DNA of 64,000 nucleotides from Candolleomyces eurysporus. Lineage: Eukaryota; Basidiomycota; Agaricomycetes; Agaricales; Psathyrellaceae. Positions 24,501-37,828 of the stretch are shown in pieces. Within the stretch, counting starts at the first letter, position 1; every line of letters starts with the position of its first letter. The stretch covers positions 1-64,000 of the forward strand of contig JANBPK010001043.1 in NCBI GenBank assembly GCA_027579435.1, read 5' to 3'. The notes below the pieces were generated by a model. The model made no database searches. It saw only the letters and a list, made by a program, of their open reading frames with translations, and had not been told where the DNA came from. A program made the position numbers and the translations under genes.

Positions 24501-26940
24501 TGGGATGAAAACGGTCGCTGCCGGCGCATCCCAGTTTTCACTCCTTGCCTACCTTTCGTGATGAACAGTGAATGCCATCTAGTCAACTGTCCAAGACACC
24601 ATGCCAATCGTCAAGAGTTAACGCAAGATTGGTTCAACTGCCAAGTCCGCATCCACGTTCTACAAATCCTCATTTATGGTTTCTACCTTCAAGTTTCAGA
24701 CCGGACCCCGACTCCGAAGGACCGCAACAAGACTATCGAAGACAGACGGTGAGTATTGAGCCTCCCACTGCGCACCTCTGCATCAGGCCGGTTAAACACT
24801 CAATAGATACTGGATCCACCAGTTGTACGAAACGCTGAGGCCTGTAGCCCATTACCCGGGATCCGAGGCAAGCGTACGTTTGGCATTGAAAGTTCCTGAA
24901 GCCACCCAAGGCTTGCAAACTGTTACCAAGTGGCTCCGCGACATTCTTGGAAATCGGGAGCTTCCTATAGACAGAATGCTCTTGACATTCCTCTGCGAAG
25001 GGGCTTCGTTGCTCATGCTCTGTGACGTGAATGTGATGGATGATGACTTAATGAGGGCACCCCCGCTCAATGTATATGCAGGGCGACACTTCTTTTACAG
25101 GCTCAAGGGCACGGGCTACGCTGTTCCGGAACTCTATCAACGCTCGAAAGCAGTCGATCACAGCTTCATCTCGGCAGGAATACTTTTTTTCCAGTAAGTC
25201 AGTATTCCACTCTTTAGTCACCCCAACTAAGTCACCTTCCTTTAGGCAAGTTGTGGATGATAGAATTACCATCGAAATTAACGTCCTTTGTCAATTCGCC
25301 GAATTCCTCGCAGGATGCGTTATCCTCGCCCATTTGCGATTCAACCTCCACAGTGCTACTCTTCCTCGGGGTTGGATCTTGGCCCTTCTCCATCAAGTGA
25401 CGAGGAGGGAACCGGGTTTCATGCTTCTTGGTAGGCTGTTGTGTTCTATGCAAGCACTCCTCCAGCTCTTGATCGCGGGGGAAGATACCAGTATGTGTAC
25501 AGTTCCACCTCTTCCTAAATGGCTGTCCGAGCTCAAATTTGGTATCAGATTTCCTCTTGTTCGAAGGTCCAGAGTTTCCTGCCCTCCGTGGCCTCTTCAT
25601 TCACAGGATGTAAGCATTCTATCTACTTTACCAAGACATGCACTCTAATCGTCGTTTTTCTCAGATGTCGGGCTATGGCTCTCAGTACGTTGATCCGTGA
25701 GAAGTTTAAAACCGAATTTAACGAACTAACACCCTGGAAACAGTTGGCTATAATATCCCTAACAAAAATCTTCGAGACGACATTTTGAAGATGCTGGACG
25801 TTAGGCGGGCAATCAAGGTCCATGAATGTACTGATCGCTTATTCAAAAGGTAGGACAATTGTTCTGAAACATCACAGTAGTTTCTCATCGTCCCGTCGAT
25901 AGATTTACTACAGCCCGAAGTTGGGGAGGCATCGTTAGCGCCGTCCAGACCTCCTGCACCGGGTCTGACTTGGACGATATGGTCCAGCTCTGCTCAACTG
26001 GGAAACCAAGTCCTCAGGAGCCTCCACCCGAAGGTATCCAACGTGTCTTTTTCAAGAATCCGGAGGATATTCCTTCAATGCTATCCACGGGTCCATTGAG
26101 GGTACAAGCCGAATTCGAAGCAGTTATCCTAGACTCCTTGAAGTTACAAACAAGCGCCGAAATCGAGCAGCAGATCGAACAAACGGCAGAAGTAGTTGCC
26201 ACTGACTTTATGGACCCACGGGACATCGTAGACCCTCTCCCTGACACCGCAGCACCCTTAGTGACTGATATCACTCAAGAACAGAAGGATGTTGCATTCC
26301 GCCTGCTAAAAAGCTACCGAAAGCGTATTCGTGAACAGGAGCTGGAAAACAGCAAGAGCGCCTCACGTGAAATATACGATTCGTATTTCGAAACCTGCCT
26401 GAATATGGCCCTGGATACAAAGCGGATGCAGTGGCCCCATGGCTTCTACTATCGGAAGCTCTATCTGGGTCTGGTTCCGCACCTTTTGACCTGTGCCAAA
26501 GCAATCGAATTGTATGCGCAATCGGAGAAGACGAAGACGAAGCAGGGATACAAGGAGGATGGGAAGCAGGGATACAAGGAGGATGAAAAGCTGGACTATG
26601 ATAGTTTGAAACAAAAGATGAACGAGCTTGTGTACGCGCCCACTTCACCCTCAGCCCCTGATCCAACTAAAATCCACTTCGATTTAGGGATATCTTGAAA
26701 GTCTGCAAGAAACTCGCTCTGCGACTAGATCCGTCGTCGGAGGTCCACAAGAAGCGGGACATAGAAGGCCTGAAGAAGCTGGTGCGCGAAGTAGAGGCGC
26801 TCGTGAACCGTGTGCCTTCGGGGGCTGGCCTCGACATCCACTTCAATCTCCAACTCGCGATCAAGGCTATAATCACGAAGCCGACACCCAAAGCAAAGTC
26901 GAAGCCAAAGCTGAACATGGAGGACGACCTTTCGTACTGA
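18512..26940 (+). CDS. TRANK1-like UvrD-type SF1 helicase, copy A
   Basis: Around 2,100 residues over many exons with about 50-nt introns. Order: an N-terminal helical module (MKPEARNALPELWLPKLCSE), a Lys-rich linker, a beta-rich region (ALYFESASGFGDWRILISSR), then the SF1 helicase core. Core motifs are GRSGTG|KTTT (motif I, split by an intron, 20.64-20.72 kb), YVDEAQD (II, 21.72 kb), LFWAGDTAQTIAIGSSF (III), VNYRSHAGIV (IV), LYESKGLEFDD (V) and LYVAVTRSRKNLWIID (VI). TPR-like repeats follow (YLQAVHAFERAGLSREAKTA, 23.0-23.9 kb), then a Cys/His cluster (ECHLVNCPRHH, 24.57 kb) and a helical C-terminus with YYRKLYLGLVPHLL. This layout matches TRANK1 and its fungal relatives; biochemical function is not established. 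One extra A in the A7 run at 23977-23983 breaks the frame and may be a sequencing error. The frame near 25540 is also uncertain. Confidence 0.8.
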
Positions 26941-27373
26941 ATGTCTCGAGCTCGCTAACTATGTCGCTTTTTTTTCTTGTTCTCTTGCAAAGTCATGAAC
27001 CGCACTTTACTTTTCTCTAGGAATGCGTAGCAATAGTCAAATATTATAAATTTACAAGCGCGCTAACAACCGCTAACAACAGTACGGAATGTGAAAAATA
27101 AAAGTACCCTACCAGTTCCCAATCTCTCTCTTTCCAGCCTGCCTGATGCAGAGTTAGGATATCTCCTGGACCGGTTTCGTTGAAGGAAGGTGTCAGGATT
27201 ACAGTCACCGTCTTTCAGCATGGGTAGGCGAGGGGAAAGGACCTTGATAGTTGGAATTTGAGATGTCTCTAACAACGCTCACACGGTCGGGTCTCGAAAT
27301 GTCGCCCATCAATCGAAACAGACGCTAAGCTAAACCCGGTCCTGTTTCGGACCCGTCTTTCCCTCTAGGCACT
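26941..27373. other. Spacer between helicase A and BTB B
   Basis: 3' UTR and upstream sequence with no coding signal of its own. It matches 51230-51737 (behind copy E) closely, showing that both descend from one duplicated block. A weak minus-strand conservation (ETSQIPTIKV-like) is shared but not open in all copies. Confidence 0.45.
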
Positions 27374-28385
27374 TTGTCGACTCGCAACGATATCGATACT
27401 GGAACTGCTCAATCTCCAGCTTCCCCTCAGAGCCCCCGCCACCTGGTGTACTACCGCGAAGACGGCGACTTGTATATCTTGGTGCGTGGTTCCTTCTCTT
27501 TTAAGAACCCACACTCACACGTATATGCAGACTCTTTTCGCCTGGTTTCCCCAAGACCTTTCTGAGGCTTTCGACGACAGACACCCAATCGGTCCAACCA
27601 TCAACACTTGGCCCAGCGTATGCTTGTTTTGACTTCGAAACAGTACCTCTCAGCGATGCCACCCCGAACAGGAAAAGTCTGGTGCACGCTGTTCCTGTCG
27701 ACTGAAAATGCTTTGATTTATCAACGTGTATCACGACCTTTTACCGCGGTCCTCGAAGATTGACAAGGATGGAATCTATGACCCAGTACCGCACCCACCT
27801 TCGAGCCAACGAAGAGATCCCCGACACATCAAACCGTCTCTGCGAGCACGAGTCTTGCAATCTCCCAACATCATTCAAGGACTCTACATTCAGCTTTGCA
27901 CTGGGACGAGGGCCTTTTGGAAGGCGAATTGGACCGACTTGATATCCTGCCGGAGAACGAATGGGCTGCAAGGTCCAGCGCGGCCTTGAAGGCTACTTTC
28001 AAGCAAGCAAGCTCATAAATTGGGAAGAGAACTAGGCGATCCTGTTAAGGAGTCGATTATCGTTGGTGGCCTCGGGGTAGCCGCCCAGCCTACATACATG
28101 GTACGTCCTTAGGCCTCATCCGTCGTTCCTCGTTCCCTTTTACCTTCATGTCTGAATCCTCATCCAACAGGCTCCCAATCGACCCGCTGATCTTCCACCA
28201 CACCGGTTGTGGGGATATCTACATCCGGGTATGGCTCTGTCGAATTGCTTCGCTTCTTTTCCCCTTGAAGAGAGTGCCGGGGATAATCATGAGCCACCGA
28301 GTGTCTTCGGCAATGCCGACTTGAGCTTCAAGCCCAGCTGTGGTAAGAATGCCTGGAAGAACAAGGGTAACGGGGCTCCTCAACT
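27374..28385 (+). pseudogene. Decayed BTB/POZ gene, array copy B
   Basis: This aligns throughout with the BTB copies at 38863 and 51738. The position of the start codon now reads TTG (27374-27376: TTG TCG ACT CGC), and no other ATG lies nearby in frame. The first exon still shows HLVYYREDGDLYIL before GTGCGT. The second exon reads FAWFPQDLSEAFDDRHPIGP and stops soon after at about 27630. Later exon remnants are frameshifted, but the tail NHEPPSVFGNADLSFKPSCG with NAWKNKGNG survives near 28285-28370. It is non-functional as a BTB protein. The decay is by substitution and small indels; I see no insertion. Confidence 0.75.
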
Positions 28386-28639
28386 GACGCAGGCGTTTCC
28401 TCGATCCCTGCAATATCCTTCAACAATCAACATGTCAGCAAGTACCTTTTACTGATGTCGGTGCTCGTTTATTCCATCACAACGTTGCATTTTTCTGGAA
28501 GTTGGTGTAGTACGCGTTGTACACGTAGTTTATAAACATTTTTGTCACACACGATTTATCGTTCCCAGTCATCGAACCGCTTGACTCTGATGAGACTCTT
28601 CGCTGTCCTACCAGAGCCATGGACGGTTCTCTGGCTGGT

Positions 28640-28850
28640 TACTGATGCGGAAAAGCTCACCGACTGACTTTTCACTGACTAGTCGACGACCTCGCTGAGG
28701 AGGATCTAATTGCTCATTGATCGACTGCTTGCCGGCTAGGTTCAACCACGTACTGACTGGTCAATGACTGCTAGGTGATTGCTATCAACCACGGGTCTGC
28801 TGTTCGCTGACATTCACCAACTGGCCATTGACAGGTTAATAGCAGTTAAG
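28640..28850. repeat. Degenerate GACTG-word tract, unit B
   Basis: A shorter version of the tract at 17600-17930, with words such as GACTGACT, CACTGACTAGTCGACG and ACTGACTGGTCAATGACTG. It has the same position relative to the BTB end and the helicase start. Confidence 0.6.
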
Positions 28851-28855
28851 CCAAC

Positions 28856-29045
28856 TTGTGGACATCATATCTTCGCGTACCGTCTAGATATAGACGAACT
28901 TCCTCAAGGAGTTGCGTTTTTTTTCTCTGCGGTGGGCTTGTACCCGAAAATGCCTTGCATGACACCTTCGACCCAACCTACTCCCATTCCACCTTCCTTA
29001 TTCACAGATGGTCGGGCAATGCCAGAAAACGAGGCCGAGATATGA
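28856..29045 (+). pseudogene. Polymerase gamma 3' fragment, unit B
   Basis: This is the best preserved of the four copies: HIFAYRLDIDELPQGVAFFF, SAVGLYP, then PCMTPSTQPTPIPPSLF, ending in a stop at 29045. It resembles the segment after the HDEVRYL motif of mitochondrial DNA polymerase gamma ('FAHRLG-DDLPQSVAFFSAVD' followed by 'C-x-TPS-P'). Only about 60 residues are left, without polymerase motifs. Confidence 0.6.
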
Positions 29046-29332
29046 CGCGAAAGGGTTACGGTCACGGCTTGCTCTGTGTGGCACTACATGGTAAATATCA
29101 CGCGTCCTTTCAATGTCTGCAGTGGACTGTATCCACAATCTTGGCTTTCAGCACAAGACGTCGGAGAACGTCTAATCTACAGTTATATTTCTCATCCTCA
29201 TGCCAACGCGTCCCTTCGTCATACCTCTAAAGGATATGTAAACAAGCGCAGCCGCAGTTTCCACGAGGCCGGGAAGAAGTCCACACTAGCAAACACTGAC
29301 TATATCGAGGTCTAATCTAGACGCTTGAGTCG

Positions 29333-29341
29333 TATATAAAG
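29333..29341 (+). promoter_or_regulatory. TATA box of helicase gene B
   Basis: TATATAAAG, 55 bp before the ATG at 29388, is identical in sequence and spacing to that of copy A. It is followed by the same CTTCCTTCCCACCAGTGT leader. Confidence 0.6.
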
Positions 29342-29387
29342 GGTCGAAGCCCCACAATCGACACTTCCTTCCCACCAGTGTATAGCT

Positions 29388-32300
29388 ATGGAACCAGAAG
29401 CTAGAAACGCACCTCCGGAACGTTGGCTCCCAAGCCTATGTTCCCAACTCTCCGGCGCTCAATCTGTCAGGGAGGTTCAAGCCATCCTCGACGGGTTGGG
29501 TGCCTCCTCGCTTTCCAATAGTCAGGTTGAGAACGTGTTGAGACAGCTCCTCAACGCCACCGAGCATAAGCAGCTACTCGAGCTCGTGCTGGCATGTAAG
29601 TCCTCGCCCTTTTTCATCGTTGATGATATTTTGACCCACTCGTCTGGTAAAAGGTGGTAGTTGGTCTCAGCGCCTTTCGGCCTGGCTTTTGGAAAGCTTC
29701 CCGAAACCCTTGGTGGACCAATTTCAAACTTTCATTCATAGCGAGATCCTTGAGAGGCTCTCCGTTTTCCTCCTTTTCCTTCCATGCGCACTTGAGCGAG
29801 AAAGGCAGCTTTTCCTTTCCGAGTCCAGATTCCGAGTGGAGAGAATTCCTCACGTTCTGAAGTATATGGTCGATTTCGGCCTTGACACAACAGAAGACAT
29901 TGATGATGTCGATGAAGCTGATGCTGAGGGCATCGTCGTTGGAAAGAAACAAAAGCAATTTCAGCAGATGAAAGCGCATGAGACAAAGAGTCTGAGCCAG
30001 CAGGACCTCTCCCGGCTGAATGTCACCGAACCTTGGACAAAAGAAGAGGCTTCCTGCAACGCCGAGGTCTTGTTGGATATGCTGAAAGGCACTCTGTCGG
30101 TATGTTTCCTATTGTCGAGTCGCATCACCTGCATTCCATCTCATCAAACCACAGCAATACCTCGACCTTTTACGAGATCCCAGTGTCTGCCTGTCTATTC
30201 AGAATCTGTTCGTTGTCCTGACCCATCCCAACACGGGTAATCACAAGCAAACGGGCCCGCAACGCGCAAATGACCCTCCTGTAGAAGAAGCACCTGTCGA
30301 CCCAGCTCCGGTTGCATATCCTTCCGTCCAACCCATGAAAGCGTGAGCAGGCAGTGCTTGTCTAGCAACGACCAGGTCAAATCTGACGTTACAACTCTTT
30401 TCTAGGGCCCTATATTTCGAAAGCGCTCCTGGACTCGGAGAATGGCGTATATTAATATCCACCCGCGCTGACCGAGAGCTAAGGAAAGCTCGAAGAGGCG
30501 ACACCAAGTTCTTCAAGAGTGTTATAAAAAAGATCGTGTACGTGCCCATCACGCCATCCGTGCTTTCATGGAAATTGACTCTTGCATAGTCACCTGTCTA
30601 AGGGACGTTTCCATAAAGACAATCAAAGGCGTTTGAATCATCTCGATGTCCAAGTTCCTGTCTATGAGGCAAAATTGCCGGATGACCATCGTCGGCTCGT
30701 TGTAAGTCTTATCCCAGTAACGTCTTTAACTCTCGCTCTTACCCTGTGGACAGTATCAAATCGACTGCATTCCAGAGTATGACAAAGACGTAAGTTTTCT
30801 ATATTTCTTCGCCACGATCGTGCTCTGGAATTTCTCTCTTTGGCCGCAGCTTGAGCGTCAAGGTATGATATTAGTTTCCTTAACCATGCCTCACAAAGAC
30901 GTTGAACGTTGATGATTTTAGTCGTCAAAATCTTTGGTATCTATACCCGGGCTCAAATCGAAAAGGACAAACGCTTCTGGGACTCAATAGGCTATCAGCT
31001 TTCACAGAGAGGGGAAGAATACCGTCATCGATGCACGTTCAGGGAAGAAGCCTATCAAAAAGGCGACGGTGCCATTCCACCAGCAGAATTCCACCTTCAG
31101 GATCTTGAGCAAGAGGCTTCTGGCAGCAACACCGTCCCTGTATTACCTGAAGAAGACCTTGAAGAGGTACGTCACTATATGTTATCAGAATGTCCCTATC
31201 GTTTTTGACAAATTGAATTTTTGTAGATTCATTCATTACTCGTGTAAGTCTCAAGAGGCATCTCGAAGGAGTAGCGCTCACCCAGCACACCTCTCCTAGT
31301 CTGGAGAAATTCGTTACTCTATCAAAGGAGTTGCTCTACAGTACGTTGCGCCGTCCGTCTTTGAGTGGAATGCACTGATCGGACTTGCATAGGTATCTTT
31401 GCCGACCTCGAGGTCGCTCATGTTTTCAACGTCACGTAAGTCCAGTCACTCTTCTACACCATCAAATCGTTTAACTTCTCTGTAGCCCTCAGGAGAAGGA
31501 AATAATCGAACATCCAAACTCATGCTACGTCCTTGGTCGGAGCGGAACGGGGTAGGTCCTTTGCTTTCTCTTCACAAATCTTTCTAACCTTTTGCCATAA
31601 GGAAAACGACAACGATGCTATTCAAAATGCTGGGAATCGAGCGCGCCTATACTCAACATTCAGCAGCATTGTCAGTCGCTAAGCCTCGACAAATCTTTGT
31701 CACACAATCCCGCGTCCTTGCTACACGCGTTGAAGAGTATTTCTTGAAGTTGTTGGAATCGCTTGCCGCAGGCAAGAAATCGAATGAAGACCTGAAGGAG
31801 ATGGCAGAGCAGAAGAAAGTGCAGCCAGAGGGCGAAGAGGCGCTTTACGACGTCGATGACGACGTGATGTGGAAGGCTGGTCTACCGAAAAAGTTTAGCT
31901 TGCTCCAAGACGAGCATTTCCCGCTGTTTTTGACCTTTGAGCGAGTGTGTCCACCTCTCATGTCAGTATAATGAGTTCCTTGTTGATGAGTTCTTGCAGC
32001 TTTGTCAACTCCTGGAAGGCGACATCGAAAACGCCGTGGGCATCACTAGCAACAGCAAGAGACAATTGATCACATACGACGCCTTTCTTGATCAATATTG
32101 GCCTCATTTCCCTCAAGGATTGACAAAGAATCTCGGTAGGTCTTTCTTGTTACTTGCCGCAAATTTTACCTCATCGTGAGCCTTGCAGATCCTGCTCTCG
32201 TTTTTAACGAGTTCCTAGGTATGTGAATCTCTGAACGGGCATCGAACAGAGAGCTAAGGTTTTACCACAGGCGTGATCAAGGGATCTGAACAATCTCTCG

Positions 32301-35300
32301 ATCATGCGACAGGATATCTGGATCTGACGGGCTACAGGAACCTAAGCCATCGCACGCAGCATCTCTTTGCCAATCAGCGGGATCGAATTTATTCGCTTTT
32401 CCAAGCCTACATGAAGCAAAAGAAGCAACGTAGTGAAATTGACTCCGCTGACAGGTGTGTGCATTATACATGCTATTCTTAGATTCTATCAGTACTAAAA
32501 TTGGTCATATTACCAGAACACACCGTATTCTGAAGGCTTTTGACGCAACAGGTATCCCGGGAAGGAAGATAGACTATCTGTAAGCCAGTTTTGTCTTTAC
32601 AAAAGCTCAACGGACCATCATTGATGTTGCTTCTTAGATGTGTTGACGAAGCTCAGGACAATCTCCTCATCGATGCAATGGGTGAGTATTGGGCGGAGAA
32701 AGGGTATTTCTGCAACACTAATGAGCCTTCATTCCCTAGTTCTCAGATCGCTGTGCCGCAACCCCAACGGTCTATTCTGGGCCGGAGATACCGCACAAAC
32801 CATTGCCATCGGAAGCTCCTTCAGGTTCAACGATCTAAAGGCTTTCCTGTACAGATTTGAGGTATGTTCACTTTCCCTTTGCGTAAATTGCAAGAGACCT
32901 CTGACGACTTGTTTCTAGCAACGTCGAGAGCAAGGCGAAAGGGGTATCACACAGTCCGAACTGCGGACCTTCCAACTTGCCGTGAACTACCGCTCTCATG
33001 CTGGGATTGTTCGATGCGCAACTGCTATCGTCGAGTTGATTACCCATTTCTGGCCATATGCGATTGACTCTCTCGCACCTGAACGGGGTATTGTCGACGG
33101 TGCAAAGCCTGTCTTTTACAGTGGTTGGGACACCAACACAGTCGAATATGTGGGTACTCCAGTCTTTTTCCCTTACCATCGTCTGACTCGCTGTTTCAGA
33201 AACAATTCCTTTCCGGAAAGCCGTAAGTATATCTTCAGCCTCATTTCCAATATACCCTTTTGAACGACGCAAAATTCATAGCGGCGAGCAAATTGAATTT
33301 GGGGCTCGACAATGTGAGAGTCGCTCAATATTCCTTTTGGCTGATATTGACGAGAAACAGGTATCTTGGTGCGAGATGATGCGGCAAAAGCCGAGCTGCG
33401 AAAGCAAGTCGGAGACATCGGTTTGATTCTGTCAGTATTTTTTTCGCTGTCTTCGCATTCAAATTGCTTACTGGTTGTTGCAACGCTAGTACACTGTATG
33501 AAAGCAAAGGTCTCGAGTTCGATGATGTAAGAGAGGGTTCTTGCAGCTTCAGGCACGCACTGATCGAATTTTTCAGGTCGTGTTGTACAAGTTCTTTGAA
33601 GACTCGACTGTGGATCTCGTTCAATGGCGCGTCGTGCTGAATCTGGTCAAAGTACCAAGAGGACAGAGCATTTATGCTCCCCGCTTCGACGAGGAGCGGC
33701 ATGCAGGGGTCTGCAGTGAAGTTAGTCTGTCTGTCATCTGCATCACACAGCTCTCGGTTGACCGGTATTCTAGCTGAAGTTCCTCTATGTCGCCATCACT
33801 CGGTCGAGGAAGAACCTCTGGATCATTGATTGTTCTGATAAGGCGGAACCAATGAAGGTTAGTATCCATTTACATCATCTACCGCCCTGTCTAAGTCTCT
33901 GCTAGATGCTCTGGGAATCCAAGGGGTACATCCACAGCTATGTACCTGGCGGAGACGTTCCTCGACTTGCACAGAAATCAGATCCCGAGGAATGGGCTAC
34001 CGCTGGTCGTACCTTGTTCACGAATCGAAGATATCTACAAGCCATGCACGCTTTTGAGCGCGCCGGAAGGGCTCGCGAGGCCAAGATTTCGTACACCTAT
34101 TCCCTCCGTGATACCGCCCGTTCAATTAGGGTCATTAGCAAAGAAAACATAACTGCCAAGCGCAATGCACTCTGCTCTGTCGCCGAATCCTTCTTGAAGT
34201 GCGCACAGGACTCGAAAGGCAAAGAGCGTCGCGTTTTCTTCCATAACGCAGCCGAATGCTTTGAGGAAGCGGGAAGTTGTGGTGACAGTATGGACGACTA
34301 TGAGAGGGCTGCCCGAGCTTACAAGGATGCCAAGGAATACAATACTGCCGTCAGGCTGTACAAGAAGACCGAGATGTTTGACGAAGCAGTTCACATCATC
34401 AAAAACCATCGGCAGGAGGTCAACAAAGGGCTTGCAAATAATGTAGAGGAAGTAGCAAGGTTGTTTTACTTCAAGAAAAAGGATTTCAAGTGAGTTTGCG
34501 TGCCAGTCTCATGGAGTCTTTTTTAATCGTGGTCGAATTTACAGGAAAGCAAGGTCCTTGTTTGAGTCGGACGAGGAGCAGCTCGAGTACCTGAGGGACA
34601 ACATTCTCCTTGATGACTGTCACGCTGCTGTGCTCGCTAAACTCGGAAGGCACAAAGAGGCTGCGGAGATCCACATGGAAGAAGGCCGCACCATGGAAGC
34701 TATCGACACCCTTTTAGATCACAAGGAAAACAAGGAATCGAAGCGTCAGGCCAACGATTGGATTTTTCAAGGGCTCTGGGAGAACACTTCCTTCTCGCGG
34801 AAAATCGAGGATACTGACGCCGCTGCTCTCGAATTCCTGCGGCGTGCGTCTAAAGTGAGCAAGGATGCAAAACTATTGTCGCCCACTCGGAAGGATGAGG
34901 TGAGTTCTGAGTTCTCCCATTTCTCCCCCGTCGACTCACATTCCATTCCATAGCTGGAACTGTTCCAGAGCCTACGCAAACCTGATGGCGCATCCACATT
35001 CCGACGGCTCGCGTATCGCTTCCTTGGCCGAGGAGACAAACATCAAACCGTGCTATGCTTTGACCATTACTTCATCAATTTTCCGTCAACTTTGGAGATC
35101 ACCAACGCAGACATGGTCACAATTTTGGAGGATTTCGGCCAATACTGCCGTTCCTTCCGTGATCTGATCTTGTGCTTGGACGTGACCGACGAGGATACGC
35201 AGAGGCTTTTCAATTTTCGCCCAGTCCCAATTGGAAATGCCTATCGGGTCAGAACCAAGACCTGGTTGTGCGAACAAATCACGGACGCGTCGACCAAGCT

Positions 35301-37828
35301 ACAAGTTCTAGAACGCGATGATGAATTTATAACCGTATCGAACAATGAGCTTCAGCATTTCCTTCAGGCCGTTCTTTGGCAACGACTAGAACAACGCATT
35401 CTCAATGAAAACAGTCTCTGCCATAGGATCCAGGTTTTCACTCCTTGCCTACCCTTTGTAATGAACCGCGAATGTCACCGAGCCAACTGTCCAAGACACC
35501 ATGTCAATTATCAAGAGTTGACCCAAGATTGGTTCAACCGTCAAATCCGCATTCACCTTCTGCAAATCCTCATTTACCATGTCTACCTTGGGATCCCAAC
35601 TCCAAAGGATCGTGACCGAACCATTCAAGACAGACGGTATGTGTCAGCCTTTCTCTCCGCGTTCAAGACTTGTTGAGTCTCTTGATAGGTACTGGATCCA
35701 TCGGTTTCACGAAACACTGAGGCCTGCAGCTCATTACCTGGGCTCGGAGGCAAGCGTACGTCAGGGACGGTCGAAAATTCCCGAAGCTGTGCTGGGCTCG
35801 CAAACCGTCGTAAGATGGCTACGCGACATTCTCGGAAACCGGGAGATGCCCTTCGACAGAATGCTTTTGACATTTCTCTGCGAAGGAGCGTCGTTGCTGA
35901 TGCGCTTTGACCCGAATGCGAGGGTTGACCTTATGAGGGCACCGTTGCTCGGCGTATTTGAGAATGAACGCTACTTTTACAGGCGCGAGGGCACTGTCTA
36001 CGTCGTTCCAGAGCTCTATCATTGCTTAAGAGCCGCTGATCGTAGCTTCATATCAGCGGGAATTGTCTTCTTCCAGTAAGTCAGCATTTCACTCTTCTTT
36101 CTCAGCAATCTAAGCTGCGTTTAGGCATATTGTGGACAAGAAAATCAACATCGACATCAACGTCCTTTGTCACCTGGCCGAGTTCCTTGCGGGGTCCGTT
36201 ATTCTCGCTCGGGTGCGATTCAACCTCCACTATGTTGTTCTTCCTCGAGGCTGGATTTTGGCTCTCCTCCGTCAAATCGTAATGAAGGAACCCGACACCA
36301 TGCTCCTTGATAGGCTGTTGCTTTCTATGAAATCACTACTCGAAGGTTTAGTGAAGGGTGGTGAAGAAGCCAGTACGTTGGATTTGCCGCTTCTTTTCAA
36401 AGTATCATTCGAAGCTGAGCCTGTCATCAGAGTATATTTTGTACGAAGGTTACAACATCGCAGGCTACCCGGCGCTCAGGACCCTTTTCATGCATAGGAT
36501 GCAAGTATTTTGTTCACCTTCTCAGAGATTTTCTTTTTAATAGCTATTCTTCCTTCAGATGTCGGGCGATGTGTCTCAGTACGTTAACCCGGTCAGAGAG
36601 ATTGAACTTCACTGGCTAACGTTCTGGGTACAGTTGGCTATAACATCCGCAATAGAAACCTCCAGGACGAGATTTTCCAGATGCTGCAAGTTTTGCAGGA
36701 AACTGGCAAGCATCACTCGTTTAGACGGTATGATGATCATCTCTCAAAGGCACTCAAACGTGGTTTCTCATTTTTACGTCGGTAGATTTGCTACAGCTCG
36801 AAGTTGGGGAGGCATGTTTGGAGCCGTCGAGACCTCTTGCACCATGTCTCACTTGGACGAGATGGTCCAGCTTTGCTCAATCGAGAAACCGAAGCCTCAG
36901 AAGCCTCCATCGGAGGGTATTCGGCGTGTCTTCTTCAAGAATCTGGAGGACGTTCCTGTAGTGCTATCCACGAGTCCGCTGAATGCACAAGCCAAACCAT
37001 TCGTACCAAGCACCTTGGAGTTGCGAGTGAATGTGGAACGTGGTAGTAACTCAACTGTCGAAGGACAAGGCGGAGATGCCGCCGAAGTTGAGCAACCGGA
37101 GGCGGACGTTACAGACCTCGTCGACTCTCGCAATATTGTGGATTCGCTAGCTAGCACCGCTGCGCCATTGTCGGTAGAGCATATTTCGCAAGAGCAGAAG
37201 GGCGTGGCACTGTGCCTCCTTAAGAAGTACCGACAGCGTGCGAGGAACCAGAAGCTGGAGAAGAAAAAGACCCCAACGCAAAAAGATTGCGATTCCTACT
37301 TCGAAGCCTGCCTCGAGCTAGCACTGGATCGAAAGAAAATGCAATGGCCGCACGGATTCTATTATCGGAAACTGTATCTTGGGTTGGTTCCTCACCTTTT
37401 GGCATGCATAAAAGGAGTGGGGAGCTACGCGTTTTCGGCCAAGGCCAAGGCTAAGAAGCGGTATCGAGGGGATGAGAAACAGGACTACGATGGGATGCAC
37501 AAGACGACAAACGAAATAGTGTAAGTCAAGTCTCGACTTCTTGAATCCACTTTACTAACAGCGTCCATCAATTAGAGCCATCCTCAAGGGATGCAAAAAT
37601 CTTGGCTCACGACTGGACCCGTCCTCAGAGGTTCACAAAAAACGGGACATCGAAGGTCTGAAGCAGCTGGTGCGCGAAGTAGAGGAGCTTGTGAACCGTG
37701 TGCCTTTGGGTACTAGCCTCAACATCCACACCCATCTCCAACTTGCAATCAAGGGTATACTCAGAGAGCCGAAACCGATCAAAGCAAAGCCGAAACCAGA
37801 GTTGAACGTGGAGGACGACCTTGTATAA
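29388..37828 (+). CDS. TRANK1-like UvrD-type SF1 helicase, copy B
   Basis: The most complete member of the array, with the same domain order and exon structure as copy A. It starts MEPEARNAPPERWLPSLCSQ. The helicase motifs are all kept: GRSGTG|KTTT (31.53-31.62 kb), CVDEAQD (32.64 kb), LFWAGDTAQTIAIGSSFRF, VNYRSHAGIV, LYESKGLEFDD and LYVAITRSRKNLWIID. The TPR-like region is uninterrupted (AMHAFERAGRAREAKISYTY; AARAYKDAKEYNTAVRLYKK), and the A7 problem of copy A is absent (SPTRKDE). The Cys/His cluster reads ECHRANCPRHH (35.47 kb). The C-terminus ends KPELNVEDDLV. Near 36405 it carries one base more than copy D, so either the frame shifts or an intron boundary there differs; copy A has the same surplus. 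Expected to be an active NTPase; substrate unknown. Confidence 0.82.
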
